Assembly: GCA_029962745.1 (NCBI GenBank)
Contig: CM057157.1
Location: forward strand, 8,827,584-8,891,583
From: Echinometra lucunter
Lineage: Eukaryota > Echinodermata > Echinoidea > Camarodonta > Echinometridae
Reading direction: 5' to 3'
DNA length: 64,000 bases
In this document: positions 48,574-58,776 of the stretch, one piece after another
How positions within the stretch are numbered: position 1 is the first letter of the stretch
How the letters are laid out: each line of letters opens with the position of its first letter
The notes under the pieces: model-generated
The model's input: only the letters and a program-made list of their open reading frames with translations
What the model was told of the DNA's origin: nothing
Database searches by the model: none
Position numbers and translations under genes: made by a program

Positions 48574-50146
48574 CATGGGTGTCGATTTGTGTTCGCGGTT
48601 AGGGGGGGGGGGGGGGGGGGGGGTGACTGATGCGGAATATCCTCGACCGCGGAGCAAAATTAAAGCGACCGATCGGGGAGAGGGTGTGTAGGTTCATGAT
48701 GGACTTACTACACAGGGGGGGGGGGGGGTAGGACCTGTTTTTGCTGCCCATATCTCTGTATTATTGGTCTAATACATGTATAACGTTCCTCCAATTAACC
48801 GCACAAAATTGTTTTCAAACAATATCGCAGAGGTACATCCTCATTACTTGAATGAGAAGTGTAGGGGACTTGAACCTTTACTTAGAGCATGAACCATCCC
48901 GTTTTTTATTTTGCGAGCGAGCGAAGCGAGTGAGCCGAAAATTCCACTTTCTAGCTATAAAGAAATGTTATTGTCCTCAAAGTACACTCCAGCAATATAA
49001 AAAGTTTGACTAATTCAGCACCTCGCTGGTCCAATTGTTACTTTCCTAAACCACCCTATTTCAAATATTACAAGCGAGGGAGGCGAGATAGGGGAAAACA
49101 CACTATTTTAGTGATGAAGTGTTATCTTGTTATAAAAATCCACTATAGGTCTATAAAATTCTTTGATAGCCTCAAAGATATCTGAATAGTTTTGATCACC
49201 TAATTGCCAATTATGATGCTTTTTGGTGCCTCACTTGCCATCTAAAACCATTTTATTTCTATGAGCGAGCGAAGCGAGCTACCGACAAAAACTCTGTTTG
49301 AATTTTACGATGCACCATTTACCTGTATTCGAGAAAAGCTTTACATCTCGCTGTAGAAATATTACAATATTTGGACATGTTGCTGAGGGAATAAGAGCGC
49401 CTGCCTCCTGATCTTGTTTCTATGAGTGAGCAGAGCGAGAGAGCGAGAAAGGGCTAGTTTTTTAATACTGAGAACAGCTAGGTTCTAGTGTACTGTTACT
49501 CCAGTTCTATGATTTTAATAATGTGCATTTTATTAGCATCCGATCCTTTCTCATATTAGGTAAGATAGGAATAGGCTACCGGTCACAGGTCATTATTCCA
49601 TGAAAATTCTTCTATTATGGGTCTTCTTCCCGTTCGATTCCTTACAGTTATATTATAACAGTACATGTATAACACTGGATAGAAAGACAAGATGCAAATC
49701 AGTTTCATTTAATAATAAACCCTGATAAAAATATTAATTGGCATTGGTTAACAGTTGTTAAGATAACAAAAGATATTAAATGCTAGTAGAACAATAATAG
49801 CATCCTATTTGATAGAAAGACAATATGCAAACCGATTCGCTTTTATAAAGATAGTATAATATACAACCTCATTGGTTGAAATACTTAAAATGCGAGCGAG
49901 CGAAGCGAGCAAGCGCTGAAAGCCTTTTCCTTTCCTTTCCTTTTAAAAAAAATTGCTTCTTTGCTCTTTATTCTCTTTGTCTTTGTCTTTACTTTTTTTT
50001 CGAGGATTATAGGGGGCTATGTTATTTTTCATTTTTTTCATCGTGAATTATTTGGGGGGGGGGGGGGGATGATTGTACCGGCCATCCCCCCTGACCAAAA
50101 TATTTGGGGGGATATATCCCCCACCGCCCTGTGATCGACACCCATG
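48574..50146. mobile_element. hAT-like non-autonomous element, 1573 bp, TSD CTTATGAG
   Basis: Exact CTTATGAG repeats lie at 48566-48573 and 50147-50154. The 13-bp inverted ends CATGGGTGTCGAT are perfect. Inside: G tracts near both ends and GCGAGCGAAGCGAG-type motifs near 48916, 49264, 49427 and 49894. No transposase frame. Confidence 0.92.
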
Positions 50147-50539
50147 CTTATGAGCCACAGACGCGGTTCTAGAGCAAAAAAAAAAAAAAAAAAAAAAAAA
50201 AAGAAAAGAAAAAAAGGGAAAAAAATGGAGCGGGGGGCTACCTGGAGGTTTGGAGGATTGTAGTGTTATCAAAATATAAAATTGTACTTTATCGTCCTTT
50301 TTTTGGGGGGGGGGGGGGCTTGCGCAATTTTTGGGTGGGCTTGAGACCCCAAAGCCCCCCGTAGAACCGCGCCTGATAAGCCATATGCGGGGTACAGTCA
50401 CAGCGGGTGTATGGATAAATCTGAGGAGATGCATAATGTTGTATTATTCCGATTTTTGGGCGCAGTCTCTTCTCATAAGTATGTGCTGTCCGATGGTTAT
50501 TAGCCTCAAATATTGAGGTACCGCGGACCGTTTGGTTCC
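50147..50539. other. Repeat-rich stretch with A, G and C runs
   Basis: An A run at 50177-50202, a G run near 50306-50317 and 'gaaccgcgcctgat', which may be a further degraded transposon end ('acgcggttct' near 50161). No gene. Confidence 0.4.
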
Positions 50540-51990
50540 AAAATTAAGGATTTATACGGATAATTCAAATCGTTTTAGAGATATTGATTTACATGATAAA
50601 GTATAATTCATTGTACTATGAGGAAATTCGGTTTCCGCTGGTTGATAGAAACAATACAAATAATACAGTATAAACGTATCAGCTGTATGGTGGTACAAGT
50701 CATACAATACCATAAATACATTTATGAAACCAGAAAGTCACCATGGACCTGTCGGTCGATGATCTTTGAAGGTGGGGGTTTGCATGGTGGAAGTGACAAC
50801 GTAGAAGATGTTGAGGGTTCATCACGTGGTAAGTCCTGAAAAGGACTGTAAGTTGGAGAGAATAGGGAGAGTTTAGGGGGAAGAGACATGGAGAGGTGAG
50901 ATAGCATAGGAGAGAGTAGAGGGTATTTGTCTTGAAATTGGGTGAAATCCTGAGAAGGACTGTAAACCAGTTGAGAAGGTGACGAGGAGAGAAGGCTGTG
51001 ACCAACATTCTCATCCTCTTCTCGTCTGGTCACAGCCTTCTCTCCTCGACGCCTTCTCAACTGGTTTTCAGTCCTCAGGATTTCACCGAATTTCAAGAAA
51101 GATACCATATACTCTCTCCTATCACATCTCGCCTCTCCATTTCTCCCCCCCCCCCCAACTCTCTCTACTCTCTCCAACTTACAGTTCTTTTTCAGGACTT
51201 ACGACATGATGATCACCTCTTCTACCGTACATGTCAGTCGTTATCATAACAAAAGTTACAAGGATCGCTTTACAAATACGATCAATGCATTTATGAAATA
51301 AAAAGTCATAATGGTCACGCGAATCGTTATCGTGAAGACCCAAAAGGATAATTCAAATCGCTTAACAATACACGTTAAATGCATTGATGAAACTAGAAAG
51401 TCAATGGTTACGCGAATCATTGTCGTAAAGACTTAAAAGGCTAAAATACAAATACTTATACGATCAATGCATTTATGAAACTAAAAAGTCATAATGGTCA
51501 CTCGAATCGTTTTCGCAAAGACCCACAATGATAATTCAAATCGCTTTACAATACACGTTAAATGCATTGATGAAACTAGAAAGTCAATGGTTACGCGAAT
51601 CATTGTCGTAAAGACTTACAAGGCTAAAATACAAATACTTATACGATCAATGCATTTATGAAACTAAAAAGTCATAATGGTCACTCGAATCGTTTTCGCA
51701 AAGACCTACAAGGATAATTCAAATCGCTTTACAATACACGTTAAATGCATTGATGAAACTAGAAAGTCAATGGTTACGCGAATTATTTTCGTAAAGACTT
51801 AAAAGGATAATTCAAATCGCTATACAAATACTTATACAATCAATGCATTTATGAAATTAGGAAGTCATCATGGTCACGCGAATCGTTATCATAAAGACTT
51901 ACAAGGATGATTAAAATCGCTGCACATAAAAACCCCAACTAATTTGCACGATAAAAGCATTTATGAAGCTAGAAAGTCATCATGGCTTCA
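50540..51990. repeat. Dimeric satellite array, about 93-bp monomer, split by a hairpin
   Basis: Alternating monomers carry 'cgatcaatgcatttatgaaac' or 'cacgttaaatgcattgatgaaac'. The repeat marks fall near 51279, 51373, 51461, 51556, 51642, 51738, 51836 and 51943, so the monomer is about 88-98 bp and the dimer about 182-185 bp. Related partial units occur at 50550-50745, before the hairpin insertion. Confidence 0.9.
50795..51238. repeat. Long hairpin inserted in the satellite, arms about 170 bp or more
   Basis: GTAAGTCCTGAAAAGGACTG at 50829 pairs with the complement ending 51204. Pairing continues, with gaps, through GAGAAGGCTGTGACCA (50988-51003) and TGGTCACAGCCTTCTC (51028-51043) around a loop of about 24 nt. 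Weaker pairing reaches 50795 and 51238. Confidence 0.85.
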
Positions 51991-52996
51991 TAAAGGATTG
52001 GAAGAAGAAAGGAATTCACTGATGGGAAAGTACTCAAGTTTAGTGCATAAATTTGCATTAAGATACAGTCAATCTGCTCGAGCTCAGTGCATAAATTTAT
52101 ATTTAAGACACAAAGTCAATCTGATTTGTTAAATTCAGGTAATAGAAATGAAATTTATAAAAATGTTATGTAATAAAATGCATGCTTTGGGTTGCCTACC
52201 AGATGCTTCTTTTGCTGATATCCAGCAACACTGTTAGTACAGTTGTAAAATTTCTAGCTTTTGTGATAGTGAATTTTTCTTACATACTTTGCTTAGTTTT
52301 GAAGTTAATTTAGTAGGCCAGGAAAATGGATAAATAGGGCTAGCCTAGAATAACTCAGGGAGAACCCTTCATGATAGTGCTGGGATGCAAAGTTCTCCAC
52401 CAGCTAGAATTTATATTTTTTAAATGTACGGCACTTCATACAACATTAGAAGATTTCAACATACTTGGTTAAAGATGGAAATTATGGGGCATATGAGTGT
52501 TTTAGAAATGACCATCAAAATGATAAACAAATGTTTAAGACAACCTAAATGTAGTGAATTTCGACTGATTAACCAAATTTTCCGTGCCCCCGTTGGTGGA
52601 CCGAATTGCATTATTTTGTTTGTTTGTTTGTTTGTTGTTGTTGTTGTTGTTGTTGTTGTTTTTTTTTTGGGGGGGGGGGGGTTGCCAGAGAAATAATACT
52701 CACTGTAAACACATGTGGATTTTCTTTTTTAAAACTGCGATATTTTGTTTTTCTTTTATGAAATGGAAGGGCACCTGCACTCACAGCCACTTACAAAATT
52801 TTGTGGCCGTGAACAGTTTGATTTTGTGAGGGGCATCACGGCCAATGAGTGGGGCAATCAAAGCAATTGGCCCAGGCCGGCAGGTATTTGGAGCCCCGCA
52901 ATCGAACAAAGGTCTGATTTCGTGTGTGAGAAAATTTGTGACATTGTGCAGTGGTTGTCACATTATGCGTCAAATTGGTCAGCGCATACAGAGTCA
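51991..52996. other. Intergenic; possible short coding remnant before the gap
   Basis: A (TTTG)n/(TTG)n then G run lies at 52616-52682. After it an open plus-strand frame (from about 52760) includes NQSNWPRPAGIWSP and DFVCEK. That faintly recalls the end of a C-type lectin domain, but is too short to assign. Confidence 0.35.
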
Positions 52997-53496
52997 NNNN
53001 NNNNNNNNNNNNNNNNNNNNNNNNNNNNNNNNNNNNNNNNNNNNNNNNNNNNNNNNNNNNNNNNNNNNNNNNNNNNNNNNNNNNNNNNNNNNNNNNNNNN
53101 NNNNNNNNNNNNNNNNNNNNNNNNNNNNNNNNNNNNNNNNNNNNNNNNNNNNNNNNNNNNNNNNNNNNNNNNNNNNNNNNNNNNNNNNNNNNNNNNNNNN
53201 NNNNNNNNNNNNNNNNNNNNNNNNNNNNNNNNNNNNNNNNNNNNNNNNNNNNNNNNNNNNNNNNNNNNNNNNNNNNNNNNNNNNNNNNNNNNNNNNNNNN
53301 NNNNNNNNNNNNNNNNNNNNNNNNNNNNNNNNNNNNNNNNNNNNNNNNNNNNNNNNNNNNNNNNNNNNNNNNNNNNNNNNNNNNNNNNNNNNNNNNNNNN
53401 NNNNNNNNNNNNNNNNNNNNNNNNNNNNNNNNNNNNNNNNNNNNNNNNNNNNNNNNNNNNNNNNNNNNNNNNNNNNNNNNNNNNNNNNNNNNNNNN
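52997..53496. other. Assembly gap of exactly 500 N
   Basis: The run is a round-number placeholder, so its true length is unknown. The bases before it and after it repeat each other with one base difference, indicating unmerged overlapping contigs. Open frames running through it are meaningless. Confidence 0.97.
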
Positions 53497-54458
53497 ATTA
53501 TGCGTCAAATGGTCAGCGCATACAGAGTCACAATTTTGACATCATGCATCGTTAGGATCGGTTGCCGGCAACAAGGCATACATGAACCACTAGTTGTAGT
53601 CATGTAAGCTTTTAGAATTTATTGCTTGGGAAAAAGAATTCAAGTATATGTAGGCGCTTTAAGTGCTTTTAAGGTTCAATTTTTTCATTATACTCTGTAG
53701 TTTGTGGCACTATTATTTGTATAATGTTAATTACACGATCACGAAGATGACATACTTGATTAAATACGATTCATCCTTTTGATTCTGATGCACAAGGGAT
53801 TTAATTGAATTTGTTTATTCACGAGTATCGTATTGGCTGCAATGACATCACGTGAAGCATGAAATCAATAACTACTTTGTTCACTTATCATTTTTGGATA
53901 TTCTTAATGTCGTTTTTAGTGATTTCTGTCTTCCTGATATTATTTAAACTGAAACAAAATACAAGTAACTGTACAAAATCACCATGTATGAAAATAAAAT
54001 CTTCATATTCATCATACTAAACAACCCTTATTTACAAAAAAGCCATTGTTATCATTGCTGTGATAATCTGCAAGCAGGCAAAATTTTGTAACAGTAACAG
54101 GCATAATAATAAACTAAACCAACATAGTACACAAACAAGATCCTTGTACAATTATTGCTCACCAAATCACGGAACAAGAAGGTGATTCACAGAACTCACA
54201 GAATCTGGTGATGTGTGCAGATCCATTTATCTGTCTGTTGATTAAATTCTGGGAACGTAAAGTATAAGAATAGAATACTTTGGCTTGATTAGAACGTAAA
54301 TGTAATGGTGGTCAGTGAGATCTAGCACCTTCAAACAAGAGACGTTGTTTCTGAATTAAGGAAACAAAAACAAACAAAAAATTACCATAATTATTTACGA
54401 ATGATGAATAATGAGGACCCATTTATGGGTTAATGGGGACCCATTGTTTCACTTTCCA
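53497..54458. other. Intergenic, no gene seen
   Basis: AT-rich sequence after the gap. No motif recognised. Confidence 0.45.
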
Positions 54459-54594
54459 TGAAATAATAATAATAATAACAATGATGATGATAATAATAAT
54501 AAAGATAAGTACATTTATATAGCGCATTACATAAAACATTTCAATGCGCTTTACAAGTTGATAAATCAATTAAAACGTATAATGATAATAAACG

Positions 54595-54653
<59 letters not shown>

Positions 54654-54830
54654 TAATAATAACAATCCTGACATTAATGATAATAACACTAATGATAATA
54701 AAGATAAGTACATTTATATAGCGCATTACATAAAACATTTCAATGCCTTTTACAAGACAGTTGATAAATTAATTAAAACGTATAATAATAATAAACGTTT
54801 GATTATAATAATAATAATGGTTACAGCCCT
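54459..54830. repeat. Duplicated repeat tail with (AAT)n
   Basis: AAGTACATTTATATAGCGCA and 'ttacataaaacatttcaatgc(g/c)(c/t)tttacaag' appear twice (54507 and 54705), each with AAT/AATGAT microsatellite. This is a typical dispersed-element tail duplicated over about 198 bp. Confidence 0.8.
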
Positions 54831-54837
54831 ATACCTA

Positions 54838-55436
54838 GAAGGTCCGATAGTTAGCGGGTCCGATAGACCGACATCCAATAGACAGAAGGTTCTATAGACC
54901 GAATCGCAGGAGGGTCCAATAGTCCGAAGGTTCTATAGATCGAATGAGCAACGGGCAGTGGCAGCACCAGGATTGTTAAAGTGATGGGGGGGGGGGGGGG
55001 AGGCAAATGGAGGGCAAAAGAAAGTGTTGGGGGGAGCAGGGTCAGTCAATTACATTAGCTTGTGTATTACACTTTAAAATGTCTGCCTTACTATAAGATA
55101 CAACAAGCGATATAAACTTATTACAAACTAATAGTGTGCGAGGAAGCCAACAGCGATTGAGTGAGAAAATTTTCAAGTTTTGAAGAGCGGAAAATGGTAT
55201 TTTAGAGAATTCACAGCTTGAATATGATGCTTATGACAGAATCTACTTATTTACAAATTACTGTATAATTTTTATTTTCAGTCCTCAAAATTTCGGGGGG
55301 GGGGGGGCAAGTGGGGGGCAAAGCTTCTGAGTGGGGGGGGGGGCAAATGCCCCCATGCCTCCCCCCTTGGTGCCGCCACTGGCAACAGGGTCCGATAGTC
55401 AGAGGGTCCGATAGTTAGAAGGTCCGATAGACCGAC
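54838..55436. repeat. GGTCCGATAG minisatellite interrupted by the hAT-like MITE
   Basis: Short units such as AAGGTCCGATAGTTAG and 'ggttctatagaccga' occur at 54838-54947 and resume at 55388-55436, so the transposon landed in a pre-existing array. Confidence 0.75.
54956..55381. mobile_element. hAT-like MITE, 426 bp, TSD GCAAC(G/A)GG
   Basis: Flanked by GCAACGGG (54948-54955) and GCAACAGG (55382-55389). The ends are CAGTGGCAGCACCA and TGGTGCCGCCACTG, with G tracts inside both. It is inserted within a 'ggtccgatag' minisatellite that continues on both sides. Confidence 0.88.
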
Positions 55437-57333
55437 AATAAAGTAAAATACTGCATATTTTCATTTTTTTTTTAAATAAAACCTTAATATTTATTTCAAT
55501 TAAAGGGACAAGTACGTATAACGTCTGATCTTCCTCTCTATTGTATTGCAATCAACCAATGACACTAATGTTCTTATGGGGTGGGGCTGAGGGCTAGAAC
55601 CCCCTAACAAAATGAATGATTCCCCGTGGACACATATTTATAATATTACACACTCGTATATACATCCATTTCAAAAAGTTGGGGGTACATTCCCCCCCCC
55701 CCCCAATCCCGGATATATTAGATTTTAAAAATACAGGTTAGAAACAAACCACATTCTGCTCTCGAGAAGAATGATTGGAAATTTTTAGTAGTGCATTCAA
55801 ATGTTATGCATTGCTTCTTATCACATGCCTAGTAACCAAGTAAAGATCTATTACATTCACATGTTACACGTTATTGTATTTCAGTAGCCGGATTGCAGAT
55901 TGCATACATGGTATGTTATTAGGTCGGGCAAGCTTAATGTATGCAACGTGCAGTTTGACGACTGGAGTACAGCCTGTACAATTAGGTGAATTGAATCCGG
56001 GATTGAATCGCTTGTCGCTAGGCAACTGTATATATTATGAACACCTTCTGACAATGATTTTTAAAAATGTAAAGCGGCATAGCTCTGATTTTTGGCAGAA
56101 AAATAGTGAACTTTTGTCTAAAAGCATCGAAAGTGGTAGAGTTGTAAAATGATACATATTGAACAATATCAGATATGGAAGCACTTTCAAATGTGACTTT
56201 ATGGGCATAATTTTTAACGAAATTGCATACAATTCTCGCACCTCGGTATTCGGACCCTACCGTAACGCTCCACATACCCCATTGTTGGTAACCAATACAA
56301 TAAAAGGTGCATGTTTTGTTTGGTCGAATTGTACAATGGAATAATTATGTGCAGTAGTGGGCATCGATACAGAAAAAATTCTGTATGATTCTTGGAATCT
56401 TTGTTGTTTACGAAGGCAAGTTATGCATGTGAAGGCGTTCGCTGCTGAGGACTTACAATCGCATACTGCACTTTTCAAGTGAGCAAACACACCTCTTGTT
56501 CCTGATTCCTGAGAAAAAATTAGAGGACTTGATAACAAGGAGACATGGAGAGGGGGAGGGGCAAGAATATAAAGGGAAAATGTGGGGAAGAAAACGAATA
56601 AAAAAAACGAAGATTAATCATCTCAGTGTATATAAAAGGGGAAAAACAGAAGAGCCAATGTCAGAATAGATAACTTGGAAGAATGAAAAAATGAATGGGG
56701 AAATGATAAAGACCTAATATGCCACAGTCCTGTACAATGTTCCCATAGAAACAGGTAACCTGGACTTTTTTGTTTTTTTCCCTTTGTTTGAATTTTAAGG
56801 TGATTATTGACCCCTCCAAAAAAAAAAAAAAATGAAGCTGGGTACGTGGTAGAAGATGTTTTTTAAAAGGAGATAATGATGAAGGAAAATGAAGTAAAGT
56901 AGATCTTTATTCATGTATCATTTTTTCATCATCCGAGAAATAGTTTTCATTGAAGCATACCAGATTTTCAGCCAAGCAACATCACATTAACATGATTTAA
57001 TGAAGTACATATCTTTCTCGGGTAAAACGGCTATGCAGCTATTAAGAGAGTAGAAGGTAACCCATTGGCGACAAGAACAATTTGAATCTCTACACTTTGA
57101 TGAAAGGCGGTATCACTGTAAAGAAATTATAACGTTCAAAATCGTCATTATATGCAGAATGGTGCTAAATTCGAACGTGAACAGGTGATCAAAGACACCA
57201 CTACTGACGGCAAGATCAGGAGTGGGTACTGGGGTACAAAGGGACTTACGTTTAACGAAAATTAATTTCATAAAGTACACGAAATGTCTCAATTAAGCAC
57301 GATTGAAAAATTATGTGCCCAACGTAAGTCCTG
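55437..57333. other. Intergenic, no gene seen
   Basis: C run near 55690-55705, A run near 56818-56832. Open frames at 55874-56540 overlap on both strands and have no recognisable domain. Confidence 0.45.
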
Positions 57334-57466
57334 GCCCCCGTCTTATAAAGAGATTGATCTGATCCATTGAGATTGATCTTAATTCCTATCTCTTAAGGAC
57401 ACGGTTGAGATCAGTCTCAAAGTTGCGATTGATCCAAATCAATTGCAACTCTTTTTAAGACGGGGC
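57334..57466. mobile_element. MITE with GCCCCGTCTTA ends, about 133 bp
   Basis: Left GCCCCCGTCTTATAAAGAG and, inward from the right, GCCCCGTCTTAAAAAGAG are inverted. GATTGATC words recur inside. The right end abuts the hairpin element below. Confidence 0.82.
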
Positions 57467-57657
57467 TTAGTTCAGATTCTGAACGATTTTATTGGAAGAG
57501 AATCTGCCCAAGCGCGATATCCCCCAACCAGGCCGAGAGATGGCGTGATCCTGAATTCGGGATCACGCCATCTCTCGGCCTGGCAGCGGTTGGGCCCACG
57601 GGGGATATCGCGCTTGGGGAGATTGCTCTTATAATAAAATCGTTTAGAATCTGAACT
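57467..57657. mobile_element. Hairpin element with 9-bp target duplication AGACGGGGC
   Basis: AGACGGGGC occurs at 57458-57466 and 57658-57666. The element between them folds completely: AGTTCAGATTCT(G/A)AACGATTTTATT at both ends, then GCCCAAGCGCGATATCCCC, AGGCCGAGAGATGGCGTGAT and a GAATTC centre (57553-57558). It inserted into the right terminal repeat of the neighbouring MITE. Confidence 0.88.
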
Positions 57658-57842
57658 AGACGGGGCCCTGATCGATCCCTGCGGTACCCTGATACGCATT
57701 TCTTCTCCCCATGACTGAGACAGATAACCCTTTTTTTCGAGTTTAAATATTAAACGGGTATGCGTATAGTTTTCATCATATTATGTACAGTCTACTTCGA
57801 ACCCTCAAATTTCAATGTAATTCGGCATCTGCATGTCACAAT

Positions 57843-58776
57843 CAGGGGCGTCGCTAGACTTTCTTTAATGGGGGGGGGGGGGGGGGTAGAGGCCAGGTTG
57901 CCGACAAATAATGCCTCCAATTGCCGACGACCAACGTCGACAAATTCTACCGTTTAAAGCCCACGAGGCATGTTCAGTTGTGTGCCTCTATCATATTTTC
58001 CTTCTAAATTATATATTTTTCACCTCACTTGCTGAATGTGTTAGCTTTCCGAAAACATTTTGTATCTTAATATAACACAAGCGAGCGCAACGAGCGAGGA
58101 AAAATATACACTCTCTTTCGTAGAAGTGATAGTTCTTCATCAAACTACATGATAGGCTTAAAGATATCTAAATTATATATTTGGTCACCTCTCTCGCCTG
58201 ATACATTAGCTTTCAAAGACGATCCTAAATTTTAATATTATACGAGCGAGCGCAGCGAGCGAGGAAAAAATCCATACACTCCTTATCATAATCCTTTTCA
58301 TGATAGAAGTGAAAGTTCTTCATCAAAATACATGATGGGCCTTTATGTAAATATCATACGAGCGAGCGCAGCGAGTGAGGAAAAATATATATATACTCTT
58401 TTTATAGTAAGTGATGATTCTTCATCAAAGTACATGATGGGCCTCGTTTGCCGAAGTCGTTTGCTTTCCCGAATCCATCTTGTATCTGAATACTGTACGA
58501 GCGAGCGCAGCGAGCGAGGAAAAATATGCTCCCTTTCGTGTCATACCAGTGTTATTTCGTCGTCAAAATGCACTAGCAAATAAGCCGAATATGACAATTT
58601 GGGCACCTTACTCCTCTTTTTTTCTCTTTTCCTCCTTCCTCTTCCCTCTCCTTTCTCTCTCTTTCTCTCTCTCTTTTTTTTGCCGACAGCGATCGCGAAC
58701 TTGCCGACAAGATTTTTTAATGGGGGGGGGGGGTTGTCACATCCCCACACCCCCCCCCCCTCTAGCGACGCCCCAA
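57843..58776. mobile_element. hAT-like element with GGGGCGTCGCTAGA ends, about 934 bp
   Basis: The ends CAGGGGCGTCGCTAGA and TCTAGCGACGCCCC are inverted, with G/C tracts inside both. The middle has four repeats of about 115-165 bp, each with GAGCGAGCGCAGCGAGCGAG or a variant near 58078, 58244, 58360 and 58498, followed by 'gaaaaatat'. No convincing target duplication found. Confidence 0.82.

Noticed and set aside
51260..51990. CRISPR-like regularly spaced repeats
   Set aside because: The units are contiguous 93-bp satellite monomers without unique spacers, in an animal genome.
52745..53607. Long frames crossing the N run
   Set aside because: The X residues come from 500 unknown bases, so length is meaningless.
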